Shown: positions 10,561-21,646 of the stretch, one piece after another
Position numbering within the stretch: position 1 is the first letter of the stretch
How the letters are laid out: each line of letters opens with the position of its first letter
NCBI GenBank assembly: GCA_034440615.1
Contig: JAOTOM010004626.1
Span: 297,501-361,500 of the forward strand
DNA length: 64,000 nucleotides
Source: Ashinkailepas kermadecensis
Taxonomy: Eukaryota; Arthropoda; Thecostraca; Neolepadidae
Direction of reading: 5' to 3'
Translations under genes and position numbers: made by a program
The notes under the pieces: model-generated
The model's input: the letters and a program-made list of their open reading frames with translations, nothing else
The model's database searches: none
Told to the model about the DNA's origin: nothing

Positions 10561-12642
10561 ATCACCGTCACCAGCACGAGTGGAAGACGCAGGCGCTAGC
10601 TGCAGAGCCGGCTCAGTGGTCCACACCGCTGGTATCAATTGCCTTCATTCGTCCATCGCCCACGGGCGGTGCTCTCCATTACGTGAACGGGATGTCGGCC
10701 TTTCGCTTCTGCTCGTGGGCTATCATCTAGTGGCGTTAACGGCCCGCTGTTGGCTGGCTTGGCCTGCGGGCAGAGAGCGGATGTAGACGGCCTCGGTGCG
10801 GCAGTGGCCGGGCCGCCGGGCAGCAGAGAAGCACGAGAACTCAGTTCCGACGATCGGTCCTTTCCGTCGCCGCCGGACCAGTTTGGAACACATGAACGGC
10901 GGCAGCGTGCAGTGGGAAGATGCGAGCCCACAGGAGACAAAGCGGCCGCCGCGCGACGCGCCGACCACGTTCGACAGCTTGTCGGGAGACGTCGGCTTCT
11001 CCGCGGGACGCCGCCTGTCGTGCCGAGGCGAGATATGCGTGACGGTGCGCCGTGCCGCCGCCGGCTGTCGTGTGGCGCCACCGTCGCCCGGGGCAGATGT
11101 GAGCGGCGTGCATTATGGCAATGGGCTCGGCCGGGCGGCGAGGCGCAGCGATAGGTGGTGCATAGACCATCGCAGACGCTGTTTATTGGGCTGTTTGCCA
11201 CGTTCGCGGCTGCCGCGGCTGCCGCGGCTGCCGTTTCCCGACGTCCGGCTGTCGGTTGTGTGCAGTTTGCACGCGCCCTCCGTGGGGGAGGGGGAGGTGT
11301 GAGTACTTGCTTGATGGAAGCAAATTCGTGCGACGAAGAGAGCCTCGCCGGCGGAGATGGCAGCCCGAGGAAACTGGCCGGTTTTGGCCGAAATTGGATT
11401 GGCCGCCTGACCTTTGGCCCCGGTGTGGCAGTCGAGAGCTGCACTGCGCATCAATCAGGTGCAGGTGGTGGTGGCGCCGAGTCGCGTCTTGAACTCCTGA
11501 ATCGTCCCCACCGGCTATGTAGTGTATGGCAGACTAAGTAGATGGAATCACTGAGACCCGGCCCAGCAGCCTGTGCTGCAGCAGGTCAGACGGCATCTAA
11601 CTCATCTTCAAGTTTCAATGGCCTCCTAAGTTATGAACGGTTTTTTATCAACGCAACTTCCTCCTTTCTCTTAATTCGATTGGGCTCTGTCCCAGTTTAA
11701 CGTTTACGAGCTTGTTTACGATTGGGAATTTATGAAAAAGACCCAACGCCCTGCGGGCGGGTCGTGTTTTTGTGAGCGCGATGGCCAATAACAGCGACGG
11801 CGGACTCGATGCTGGCATGTTCGTGTGCTGGTAGGAACTGTGCCGGCTGCCCCCATTCGGGTTGGTGGCTGTCTCTCAAGCGGGACGCGTTCCTCCGAAC
11901 TACCACATTCCGGAAGTGGCACTGTTGCGAAGGGAGCTGTTTAGCCACAACGTGGAATCCGAGAACATGCCGACATTTGCATAGTGTGTTGTGTACGCTC
12001 CTGCATTCCTCCGACCCAAAAAAGAGCTTGTTCTCGTTGTCGGCCAGAGACGGGGAGGAAGAGAGAAAGAGGGGGAGTGTGTCATCCTCAGAGAGAGAGA
12101 GAGAGTCAGAGACAGAGACAGAGACAGAGGTGGAGGTGGAGAGTACCAGCCTCGGCACGGTGTGTGTTCCGACTTCCGTCGGCCCGTTTTGATGCTGTCT
12201 GCCCGCTCGGTCGGTCGGTGGTGGCGACCGGCAAAACCGTCGGCCGACTCGGGTGGCCAGCGAGCGGCCCAAGAGCTCGCAATCACCATCAATCCGACGG
12301 GGATAGTTTTGTGGCTTTCACTGAAATGTGGCCATTATCTCCGCGTCGACTGGGAGCGGCCCGGCCGCCGGACGGGCGGGCACGCATTCAGAGACGAAGC
12401 CGTCGGCACGCCGTCAGTCTGCGTCGCTTCCTGTTGACACGACTGGAAACGCCGCCGGCGCCGGCGCGCGGGCCTGGTCACCTTTGACCCATGCGTCGTT
12501 GTCGACAACGTGTTGCGCCAGCGCGAGGTTACTCTGGACAGCTGTAAATCGTGCGCCGACGCCGTGACGCAACCGGCGTCTTCCAACGAGAGGCGCCCGC
12601 CGCGCCGGCCGCCCTTGACCTCTGACCCCCGTGTGCCCGCAG
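10561..12642. other. GC- and CpG-rich intronic block
   Basis: Strongly GC-rich, with long overlapping open frames on both strands (up to 269 codons on the minus strand, 10635-11444) that contain no recognisable domain. A GA-rich simple stretch lies at 12053-12150. The composition would suit an internal promoter or CpG island of the TOX gene, but nothing in the sequence proves it. Confidence 0.4.
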
Positions 12643-12778
12643 GCCAGTGTCGGCGTACGCGCTGTTTTTCCGTGACACGCAGGCAACCATCAAGGGTCAC
12701 AACCCCAATGCCAGCTTCGGAGAGGTCAGCAAGATCGTGGCCTCCATGTGGGAAGCGCTCGAGATCGACAATAAAAAC
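12643..12778 (+). CDS. TOX: TOX exon: HMG box helices 1-2
   Basis: Encodes [20 protein letters not shown] followed by [19 protein letters not shown], nearly identical to the vertebrate TOX HMG box. The acceptor is CCCGCAG with a good pyrimidine tract and the donor is GTAAGT at 12779. It starts in phase 2 and ends in phase 0 after AAT AAA AAC. This exon alone identifies the family. Confidence 0.97.
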
Positions 12779-12832
12779 GTAAGTCGCCCGAACCGACATG
12801 CACGCTCGCTCCCGCTGCTCCCGCGGCTCCTG

Positions 12833-12923
12833 CCCGGGCCTGCACTGTCTGTCCTGCACTGTCTCTCCTGCACTGTCTCTCCTGCACTGTCTCTCCTGTC
12901 TGCACTGTCTCTCCTGCACTGTC
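12833..12923. repeat. 15-bp minisatellite
   Basis: About six copies of CTGCACTGTCTCTCC just inside TOX intron 2, about 55 bp after the donor. Confidence 0.9.
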
Positions 12924-13996
12924 GAAAGCACCGACTGTCGCGGCGATTGAAACCGAGACACAGATATATCGGCTGGCTGACTGTCGTCAGTCGCATTGAA
13001 AATCAAATTTCATCTGAGCGCGCTTGCCGAGGTGGTTGGTTGATGGCAGGGCCGTGACCGGTCCGGCTCCTATCGATAGGCAGTTATACGCCTGTATGTC
13101 ATTTTTATTGTGGGATTAAGCATCAAGGAGAACCATTAGATAATGCATTTGGCGTACTTAAGATCCAATCTGCACCACGAAACGGCGTTCCGAGCTATTT
13201 GAACTGGAGTGGTATGTCATAGATTCGTTATCACTCGTGTACTTGGCCGAACGGTGTCCCTCAAAATCTGCAATTTGCCGCCGGCGCGCGCCGTGTTCGC
13301 GCCACTTGAGCTCGGGTGGCGCTCTCACGCCATGCTGGCGGCGCGTCCTGCGCTCGCCGGGCCGGCGCAGGTCGTCGGCCCTGTTCTCGGCAGTGAACCG
13401 TGTGCTCTCTTCACCGTGTACGGCCGGTAATTACCCGGTGCAGGCCGGCGCGGTCCGCCGGCGGAGAATTGCACCCGTGACGGCCGAGTTCCACGTCGTA
13501 ATTTTAGAGCCGTTGAAATTAAACCAAAGTCATAATTGAAATATTGAACTTGCCGAAGCACGAGCGATAAGCATGTTGGAGTTAATTTGCTGCAGGAACA
13601 CAGCCGACATGCCGCTGCCTGCCTGTCTGCCTGCTTATGTACCTGGCGCAGTGCTTTGCAGTTTCATTTCCAATCAGCGACGTGGGTTGATGTCGAAAAA
13701 TGTGTACAAGTCAGGATTTTAGTTATATCTCTGGGTTCGATTAAGCGAAGACCAACCAGCATGCACTATGGGGAGAAATATGGGTAGAACTATGGGGAGA
13801 AGTATGGATGAAACTTAAACATAGTGCATTCAAGAGATGTGGTGAACAAGGTGGAAGCATAACCCGACATAGGCACTATAGGAATGAACCTTGGTACCAC
13901 AAAAAGAGAAAGCACGCCTCGTATGTCCCGCACCATTGCAGTATTTCCAGGTTTAATCAGCGTAATGTAAAAAGAAAGTTTTCATACGGCCGCAAC
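12924..13996. other. TOX intron 2, no gene recognised
   Basis: Mixed composition with short frames only. Confidence 0.45.
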
Positions 13997-14186
13997 GAGA
14001 ACAAACCACCATGCTCTTGTCTAGTGAATAACCACAGCCGAACCGGAACAAACCACCGTGCTTGTCTAGTGAATAACCACAGCCGAACCGGAACAAACCA
14101 CCGTGCTTGTCTAGTGAATAACCACAGCCGAACCGGAACAAACCACCGTGCTTGTCTAGTGAATAACCACAGCCGAATCGGAACAC
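13997..14186. repeat. 45-bp minisatellite, 4 copies
   Basis: Four nearly identical 45-bp units containing GTGAATAACCACAGCCGAAC. The length is a multiple of three and both strands are open (plus-strand peptide ACLVNNHSRTGTNHR per unit). Confidence 0.95.
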
Positions 14187-14328
14187 TGGCCTCGATTCGT
14201 GCTAATCAGTGTCGCAGAGTCACCGGGTGACTCGCCGGTCCACAGTCCACTCCTCACACCGATCACAGTTCACACACTTCACACGGATCACACACAGCTG
14301 GGGTCGAGTGTGGATTATGTGACGTGGG

Positions 14329-14515
14329 GCGATGCCGCTGGGCGGGCCGTCGGCCTCGCGTCCGCCCTGTTCGTTGGCCGGAGAGTGGCCGGCGCCACCA
14401 CACCAGTACCTGACGGTACTGGTGTGGTGGCGCCACTGGGCGGGCCGTCGGCCTCGCGTCCGCCCTGTTCGCTGGCCGGAGAGTGGCCGGCGCCACCACA
14501 CCAGTACCGGACGAC
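14329..14515. repeat. Two near-identical GC-rich units with a perfect palindrome between them
   Basis: The segment GGGCGGGCCGTCGGCCTCGC...GGAGAGTGGCCGGCGCC is duplicated at about 14339-14410 and 14437-14510. Bases 14391-14434 form a perfect inverted repeat with 20-bp arms (GGCGCCACCACACCAGTACC) and a 4-base loop (TGAC). Confidence 0.95.
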
Positions 14516-14605
14516 GAGCCTCACGATGGTGCCACCGTCTCGTAAGACGAGCAGAGACGACTAAATGTACGGCATGAGACGAGCAGGAAACCGCTGCTTT
14601 CCAAC

Positions 14606-14882
14606 CGTGCGCGACCGGTCGGGAAGTATTTAGCGTCAGGGATGTGTGTCTCGACTGGTCGGGAAGTATTTAGTGTCGGGGATGTGTGTGGACTGGTCGG
14701 GAATTATTTAACGTCGGGGATGTATGTCGACTGGTCGGGAAGTATTTAACGTCGGAGATATGTGCCGACTGGTCGGGAAGATTAAGCATCGTAGGTATGT
14801 GCCGACTGTTCGGGAGGATATAGCGGCGGAGATGTGTGCCAACTGTTCGGGAAGTATTCAGCGTCGGGGTACCGACTGGTCG
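14606..14882. repeat. Repeat of about 38 bp, 7 diverged copies
   Basis: The unit contains GACTGGTCGGGAAGTATTTA and GTCGGGGATGTGTG. It lies in TOX intron 2. Confidence 0.9.
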
Positions 14883-15266
14883 CAGGCGTTCGCAAAACTC
14901 AGCGCGTGTTGCGGTTTCGAACTCGAGATCTTCCACTCGAACCGACTGGCCACCAGATCCTTGAGACCCGTCGGGTCGGTGGCTGCCTTCGTTAAGGTGC
15001 TTATTTTCCACGTGGTAACGAGTCTGTGTTAGGGATGGTCGGTGGGGTAATTTTCCTGAGGTGCAGCATAATGATGAAATACGGTCGTACAAACAAGTCT
15101 TTTTTATTCATGAAATGTACGACCAGTTCTGGTAATGCATTGTAGCTCTCACGCTCGTTGTCACTGCTCGGCTATGCCAGATGTGCAACAGACGGCATCC
15201 ATTTTGCACGTCGCACATATCGGATATTTATGTTCTATGCCTAACATCATGATTCTTTCTCTGCAG
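14883..15266. other. TOX intron 2, 3' part
   Basis: No gene or repeat recognised; ends in the TTTCTCTGCAG acceptor. Confidence 0.5.
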
Positions 15267-15347
15267 ATGTACAAGAAAAAAACTGAAAATGCCAAGAAGG
15301 AGTACCTCAAAGCCTTGGCAGCTTACAGAGCCAGCTTAATTTCCACG
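15267..15347 (+). CDS. TOX: TOX exon: end of HMG box (helix 3)
   Basis: An 81-nt exon of 27 codons that encodes YKKKTENAKKEYLKALAAY and then RASLIST, matching the YKKKTEAAKKEYLKQLAAYRASL end of the TOX box. The acceptor is TTTCTCTGCAG and the donor GTGGGT. It is phase 0 on both sides. Confidence 0.97.
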
Positions 15348-16369
15348 GTGGGTGCGGTGCTCTGTGAGCGACGGCTCCGTGTTGCACAGAGGCGTGTTCA
15401 GGGATACTCTATCAGGGGATATGGAGTCGGCGGAAGAGGGAGCGGGACTTCTCGTGTGCGGTTGTGTGTGTGTGCGTGTGCGCGTGCGCGTGAGTGCGTG
15501 TTGCGTTTGACATTTGGCCAGCCTTCTTCGGTGCGGCGATGTCGATTTGTCGAGTGCGCGCCCTCCGAGTGTGCCCCTGGATCCGCCACCGGTGTGTGAC
15601 CGCGCCGTATGACTGTGACTGCGCCGGCGCGCCGGCCTAATCACAGAGAAAGCCCACCCGTTTTCGGTTGCGAATAGACGTGGCCCAGATGGGTCGGCTG
15701 GACTTTGTGAGACGCTGCCTGCGCCGGTGCCGCTGTATAGGGAAATGTCCGATGAGTGCCGATAATGTCCGGCTCGCCGCCCGGACCGCATTCCAGCCAT
15801 CGACTGACTGTCGGCGTGGCGTTCGGCACAAGTGTCTCTGCAAGGTACAGAGGTCGGGCAGTTTGTACCGACCGACAGTGGGCGCTGCGCTGGAGTCCGT
15901 ATGGCAGGCTCATCTTTGGCACCGGCTTTGATAGATGCACGCGATCCGATGATATGGTGTAGGGGTATCGGATGCTATCATGGTGTGTGATGTGTTTGAA
16001 ATGTGATGTCTCCCTTCCCTAATATCCAGTGATGTGCATGTTCATTCGTGACGTAGATTACAATATGCCAGCTACATACCACATACTATATACCATATCA
16101 TATACTATATACCAATTAAAATTGAGGCCGCTGGAAGATCTATCAGATGTGTGATTTGGTGTAGGCATAAACTAAATGTTTGATTTTCAAGACCTAAATT
16201 CTTCCGGGAGTAATCTCACTAGCGGGCTCTGGCGAAGGCAGTAGATATTTAGGAAGCAACATGGCACTTGGAGCAGCACCTCCTAGCATCACAGTTGCTT
16301 TTTTCCTCATCGGGCACGACGGCTCCGACCGACCTCGTCTAACGCGCCCGCCCATCTCTGTGACCGCAG
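15348..16369. other. TOX intron 3
   Basis: Contains a TG/CG-rich stretch near 15460-15500 and an AT-rich ATACTATATACC patch near 16080-16115. No gene is recognised. Confidence 0.6.
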
Positions 16370-16564
16370 AACAATAGCGAGGAGCCACGCTCGCCGGGCG
16401 TCTACGCCGGCTACGGCGGCTACGGCGCCGCCGGCGGCTACGCCAACGGGGGCTTCGCCACGCCGTACTCGCGGCCGGCGCCGGTGGCGTCCTCACCGCA
16501 GTCGGTGCTGGCCAAGAAGTCGCCCCTGCTCAGCTCCCTGATGACTGACAGTCGCCAGCAGCCG
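16370..16564 (+). CDS. TOX: TOX exon: Gly/Tyr-rich linker
   Basis: 65 codons, phase 0 on both sides; acceptor GTGACCGCAG, donor GTGGGT. It encodes NNSEEPRSPG, a glycine/tyrosine-rich patch (YAGYGGYGAAGGYANGG) and a serine/proline segment ending LLSSLMTDSRQQP. Low-complexity regions like this are typical after the TOX HMG box and are poorly conserved. The call rests on frame, splice sites and position. Confidence 0.85.
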
Positions 16565-16574
16565 GTGGGTGGCA

Positions 16575-17215
16575 TCTGGCGGAGGATCGGGGAACTACAT
16601 ACACCTGATGGAGATGCTGGGAGATCATCCGGTGAAGGGGCTGGGAGACATTTCGTGAAGCGCCTGGGAGTTACGCCTGGTGGAGAGACTCGGAGTTAGT
16701 TCTGGTGGAGGGGCTGGGAGTCATTTGGTGGAGGGCTGGTATATGTACCTGATGGAACGCCTGGGAGTTACATCTGGTTGAAGGGTTGGGAGTCATTTGG
16801 TGGAGTGGCTGGTATCTGTACCTGATGGAACGCCCGATAGTTACACCTGGTTGAGGGGATGGGAGTCATTTGGTGCAGGAGCTGGTATATGTACCTGGTG
16901 CAACACCTGGGAGTTACACCTAGTGGAGAGACTAGGAGTTGCACCTGGTGGAAGGGTTGGGAGTTACACCTTGTGGAAGGGCTAGGTTATAGTTATATCT
17001 GGCGGAGGGGCTGGGAGTCATTTGGTGGAGGGGCTGCTTTGTGTATCTGATGGAACGCCTGGGAGCTACGCCAGGTGGAGGGGCTGGGAGTTATATCTGG
17101 TGGAGGTGCTGGGAGTCATTTGGTGGAGGGGCTGGAAGTGATATATGATGGAGAGACTGGGAGTCATATCTGGTGGAGGGCCTGGGGGTTGCACCTTCTG
17201 GAGGATCTTGGCCAG
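16575..17215. repeat. Degenerate minisatellite of about 23-30 bp in TOX intron 4
   Basis: The words GGGCTGGGAGTCATTTGGTG and CCTGGGAGTTACACCTGGTG alternate irregularly through most of the intron, starting about 10 bases after the donor. Confidence 0.85.
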
Positions 17216-17459
17216 TCATCAACAGATGAAAGCGCGAGAAGTCAAATAAGAATAATAATAAAATATTGCTCATAGCTGTGCATACCCTCGACAACTTCGT
17301 AGTGCGTCGTGTGTGTGGCGCTATCTCAATGTTTGCCGCGCACATTGTCTCGTAGTTTTCGTCATTAAGCGACAATATGCTGAAGCCGTGTGTTGGTAGT
17401 TATGCACCAGTATGACGATTTAGTAGGCGTGCGCCTGACAAAGCTGCTCTGTACCGCAG

Positions 17460-17630
17460 GACACTGCTGGCAGTCTGATGCCGCCCCCGACCATGTACCC
17501 GCCGCAGGGCATGCTGGGTCAGCCGCGAGGCGTGCCGCCCATGCCGCCGGCCGCCTACCACATGATGCCTCCCGTGTCTCAGGCGCTCTACATGCACCAC
17601 CAGCAACAGCAGCAACAGCAGCAGCAGCAG
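17460..17630 (+). CDS. TOX: TOX exon: Pro/Met-rich region with a 10-Gln run
   Basis: 57 codons, phase 0 on both sides; acceptor GTACCGCAG, donor GTACGA. Starts DTAGSLMPPPTMYPPQGMLG and ends ALYMHH followed by ten glutamines. Pro/Met-rich then Gln-rich composition resembles the C-terminal half of TOX3-like proteins. Confidence 0.87.
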
Positions 17631-18160
17631 GTACGATTGTCCCCCTCAGTTACGCGTTCGCTCCCGTTGTACTCTTTATGCGAGTCCTCTTATCCGATGC
17701 CTACACTTAGTGAATGACCTCTGATTCTGTGCCTACGGTCACTGGTGTCACTTTATGTATTTGGTTGAGGAGGGGAGGGGTGGCAAATGACCTTGATTGC
17801 CAAAGTTGCCCCGAAACCCATTCATATCTAGTGCGCCCATAGGCCCATAGGCCAATAGTCCCATAGGCCCATGTGCCCATACCCCATATGCTAAATGTTC
17901 AGGCCTGATTGGGGACCAAGTCAATTGTTGAGGTGTTCAGTGGCCTCTCTTGGCATATACAAAGTGACACCCCTGCCTACGGCCTAGGAAAACTGTAAAT
18001 TTTCCAGTAGGCTTGAACATCATTCACCTAGCCCTTGTGCAACTACGTTTGTGTATATCATAAAATTGTCCGTCTCGATGTCTAGTATTCCGGCTATGGT
18101 CAGACATGACGTAATATCATCCCACCGTAAAACGACATTTGCGGCGTACAGACCATGCGT
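17631..18160. other. TOX intron 5, 5' part
   Basis: No gene is recognised. A short CCCATAGG repeat lies at about 17834-17890. Confidence 0.5.
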
Positions 18161-18173
18161 TCCAGCAATGATT

Positions 18174-18337
18174 GGTTGGTTGGTTATTGGTTTCACGACA
18201 CGTCGACCGTTGAGTCATGTAGCGACGCCAATCTCTCACGCCGATTGGTCGCGGGCGAAGAGTAGCGACAGGTGAGACTCGAACCCACAACCTTTCGATT
18301 GTGAGACGAGCATCTTACCCCTAGACCACTCGTCCCC
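18174..18337 (-). mobile_element. tRNA-derived SINE, copy 3
   Basis: Flanked by the 13-bp duplication TCCAGCAATGATT (18161-18173 and 18338-18350). Same family as copies 1 and 2, with A and B boxes on the minus strand. Confidence 0.95.
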
Positions 18338-18375
18338 TCCAGCAATGATTGATTCACGCGTCATGTTTTGCCACG

Positions 18376-18825
18376 CTGTCACATTTATATGTAACAGAGC
18401 AATTTGAAAGCTGGAAACATTTATATGTAACAGAGCAATTTGATAGCTGGAAACATTTATATGTAGCAGAGCAATTTGATAGCTGGAAACATTTATATGT
18501 AACAGAGCAATTTGATAGCTGGAAACATTTATATGTAACAGAGCAATTCGACAGCTGGAAACATTTATATGTAGCAGAGCAATTTGATAGCTGGAAACAT
18601 TTATATGTAACAGAGCAATTTGATAGCTGGAAACATTTATATGTAACAAAGCAATTTGATAGCTGGAGACATTTATATGTAACAGAGCAATTTGATAGCT
18701 GGAAACATTTATATGTAACAGAGCAATTTTAAAGCTGGAAACATTTATATGTAACAGAGCAATTTGATAGCTGGAAACATTTATATATAACAGAGCAATT
18801 TGATAGCTGGAAACATTTCGCTGTC
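18376..18825. repeat. 36-bp minisatellite, 12 copies
   Basis: Twelve highly similar units containing ACATTTATATGTAACAGAGC. The unit is a multiple of three and both strands are open (plus-strand HLYVTEQFDSWK per unit). Starts about 25 bp after the SINE duplication. Confidence 0.97.
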
Positions 18826-19735
18826 GTAATGCACATGCGTTGCTTCTCAACCTCGGCCTTCCGAAGTGAACTTCGAAGTATTAAATAGTAAATAATACTA
18901 CACATATACATGTTTTACGAATTGGAACGATTTAGTTGAGCGCTACTGTGCCTCGCCTATCTGGTTGGACCGATTTTGTATCTTGTTTGTAACTCGTACC
19001 TTGGTGGGGAATTGCATGTATTTCAGGGATGCTTTTCCATTGATTAGACCAGACCTTGACAATTTCCTGTGCCATTACCCACAGGGTAATGACACATAAA
19101 ATTGTCACAATTATTGTTAAGCTGTAGCTGTGCCCAGAAGCTTTCAGAGGCGCACAGCCATTCACCCATGCAAGAATACAATTATCCACCCATGGTAACG
19201 ATTTGGGCATTGGAAAATCATTCAATGAATAGTGTTATGCAAATCCTCCAGCGCACAAATGGTCTTGAATGTTGCTCTGTTTTCAGTTGTATCCCTTGCC
19301 TTCTGCCTATCGTGGTGTTTGCCAAACTGTTTATACGGACGTGTATTGGTGAATATTCCTAATGTATTTCGAATGGTTGCACTCAGAAACGTGGGTTTCG
19401 ATTTAGCTAGTGAGAGAGCGGACCAAAAGCTTTCGTGATAATACTGACCAGATTACTGAAATTAACTTGAAACCATACCTCATGTTGAGGTACTTTTTTC
19501 CGTCTCAGATCTGACTCATTTTTTCCCTGTTACATTCCGTCCCGTTATACACCATCCCACCTTACTCCCCCATCCACCCACCCCACCCCACTCCATCCCG
19601 TCTAATATACTCCCAACGGCCCATCACCACCTCTTACTTGGCGTCCATCCACCGGATGACAAATATCTATATCTGTCCTACTCGGCGAGCCTATCAGACT
19701 GAGCGAACACTTACAGTCGCGATTTTGTCCGACAG
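18826..19735. other. TOX intron 5, 3' part
   Basis: No gene is recognised. A CCCACCCCACCCCA patch lies near 19565-19600. Confidence 0.5.
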
Positions 19736-20068
19736 ATGGCAGCAGAGCACCAGTTGGGCGGAGTTCCTCAGCCGCGGCCGCAGATGCCGTCACACTCGCC
19801 GCCGGGCGGCGGCCTGTCGGTGCTGTCGCCGCCGCCGCCGCTGGCGTCGCCACCGGCGCTTAGCTCTCCGCTGGGGCCGTCTCCGCCGGCGCACCTCCCT
19901 CTGGCGGCACACCAGCAGCAGCTGACTGCGCACCAGCACCACATGATGATGCAGCAGCACCATCAGGCCGAGCTGCCACTGCAGCAGTTGTCGCCGCACC
20001 AGCACCACCAGATGCAGCAGCAACAGCAGCACCACCATCACCAGCAGCAGCAGCAGCAACAGCAACAG

Positions 20069-20133
<65 letters not shown>

Positions 20134-20283
20134 GGCGGTGGTGGCCGCGGCAGAGGTGGCTGCCCAGGCCAGCCCGGCCAACTCGAACGGCTCGCCAGGC
20201 GGCAACAGCGCCAGCCCCGCCGCCAGCAACCCCGAGTGGGAGGAGGCGTACTGCGCACCCGCCGCTATCAACGACCGCTGCAG
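19736..20283 (+). CDS. TOX: TOX exon: Pro/His/Gln-rich region with 31-Gln tract
   Basis: 548 nt, phase 0 in and phase 2 out; acceptor TTGTCCGACAG, donor GTAAAC. Encodes a Pro-rich start (SPPPPLASPPAL), His/Gln-rich blocks, a pure run of 31 Gln codons (20042-20134, CAG mixed with CAA), then Ala/Ser-rich sequence and NPEWEEAYCAPAAINDRC. The last segment aligns with the conserved TOX C-terminus (W..EYCS.EC...HCRD) but lacks the second half of the Cys pair. Confidence 0.9.
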
Positions 20284-20440
20284 GTAAACAACTCTGTACT
20301 GCCACTCAGGACGTGGGGACACTTCTGCTGCCTCGCAGCAGGTAGAGGATCTGCACTGCCACTCAGGATGGGGGGGGGGGGACACCACTGCCTCGCTGCA
20401 GGTAGAGGCTCTGTGCTGCCACTCAGGACAGGGGGACTCA
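20276..20440. repeat. Tandem repeat of about 60 bp that duplicates a splice donor
   Basis: Units start at the end of the large TOX exon. GCTGCAG|GTAAACAACTCTG is followed by GCAGCAG|GTAGAGGATCTG and GCTGCAG|GTAGAGGCTCTG, each with CTGCCACTCAGGA downstream. Potential donors therefore sit at 20284, 20342 and 20402. Confidence 0.85.
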
Positions 20441-20823
20441 TTATGCCACTACCTCTGCCAAGCGGTGCAGCATGGGAAGTGATTTTGGCATAACAAAGCT
20501 GGTACCGAAATTAATTATTTTTTTTTGGATACTCGGATACTTGTGACTTCTTGGACTCTTGGAACAAAATAATGACTTTAGAGATTATTGAGTTGTAGTG
20601 AAACTCTGCTTGTTTTGTTTTTGTTTTTGTCTGCTTGTTTTGTTTTGTTTTTCTGAACGGCGTCTGCGCTTGGTTTGAATAAGCAACCGCTCTCGAATTG
20701 CACCTGGGACCGGTAGCGCCATCTGTTGCCACCGGCGGCCTTCCGGTCAGGCGTCACGTGACATGACGTCTGCCCGCCTGCGGGGAGCCTCGAACTGATG
20801 CCGCTGTGTATCGTTCTTTCCAG

Positions 20824-20914
20824 GGACGGATTCAACAACTGGGCGGCGACGAGCGCGACGCCGGGGTCTGCGCCCATCACGTCTCAAACATCGCCGGCCG
20901 CGTCCGGCAACTAG
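20824..20914 (+). CDS. TOX: TOX terminal coding exon
   Basis: The acceptor is CGTTCTTTCCAG. The first base G completes the Arg of CRD, then DGFNNWAATSATPG and a Ser/Thr/Pro tail ending in AASGN and TAG (20912-20914). CRDGFNNWAA matches the CRDVFMAWVAA motif at the end of vertebrate TOX proteins, which supports both the frame across the intron and the stop. Confidence 0.9.
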
Positions 20915-21646
20915 GCGTCCGTTCACGTACAAACGCTAGTGTTAGTGTGGAGCCACCTATCGGCCAGCTAGTCTACTTGCGTTTTATAGTTTGGCCGCTT
21001 GGCTGGAGTGGAGTGACCGCCGTGTGGAGTGTGCGCGCGAACGCACGTGGCCGGCCGGTTTGTTTCGAGAGTTTATTTATGCACGCTTCGGCCTGTACAT
21101 AGAAGTGAGACGTGCGCGGCGAGGTGCGGCGCAGCGCGATCGTCGCCACTTGTGAGTGTATTTTTATGTATCGATACCGTGTCACCGAATCAGCGAGCTT
21201 GCCGAGACGCCGCGTGTCTAGCCGGAACAATTTGGAGGCGGCCCCCCGCGCGCGTCAGGTGCGAGACCGCGGTCGGGGCGGCCGACCTGCCCAGCTGTCG
21301 CGCTGCCGGGCAGCTGCCCAGCCGACAGCGGCCGCCGCTCGAGGCCACCCTCCGAGACAGCAGCTCAACCGGGAGGTGCGTGCCGTTGTTCAGTATTTGA
21401 CGAAGTTTACAAAACGTGTGAGTGCGCGTGCGTGAGTTATTGCCGACACCGCGTGCGCGCTCGCCTGCGACGGACTGTACATACGTGTGTGTGCGTGCGT
21501 GTGGTGGGGCGGCGGCATCCCCCGGCACCCCTTGACTCGGCTGCCGGCCGCACCACCCGCCGACCCCCATTCCAGTGTGTGTGTGTGTGTGTGTGTGTGT
21601 GTCGGCCAGGTGTCCGGACGTGCGCCGAGGCCGGCTGGTGACCGGA
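20915..21646 (+). other. Probable TOX 3' untranslated region
   Basis: GC-rich sequence after the stop. A GT dinucleotide run lies at 21571-21601. No canonical AATAAA was found, so the transcript end is unknown and it may run into the satellite that follows. Confidence 0.5.

Larger units (their letters stand above)
3447..20914 (+). other. TOX: TOX-family HMG-box gene (3' portion: 7 coding exons, 6 introns)
   Basis: Gene span from the first visible coding exon to the stop codon. Joining the seven exons gives 447 residues: a basic nuclear-localisation stretch followed by DPNEP, one TOX-type HMG box split over three exons, a Gly/Tyr/Pro-rich region, two Gln/His-rich regions and a short C-terminal WEEAYC...CRDGFNNWA segment. 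TOX proteins are nuclear, structure-dependent DNA-binding chromatin and transcription regulators. Introns (9074, 2488, 1022, 895, 2105 and 540 nt) are all GT-AG and the exon phases match. Vertebrate family members have an additional long N-terminal transactivation region, so further 5' exons and the promoter are expected upstream of base 1. I see no AATAAA between 20915 and 23300, so the 3' end is not fixed. Confidence 0.93.

Noticed and set aside
10635..11444. 269-codon minus-strand frame in the GC-rich block
   Set aside because: Several frames are open on both strands in the same place; Arg/Ala/Pro-rich without any recognisable domain, typical of GC-rich DNA.
18376..18825. CRISPR-like regular array
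   Set aside because: The 36-bp units are directly adjacent with no unique spacers; it is a minisatellite in a eukaryotic intron.
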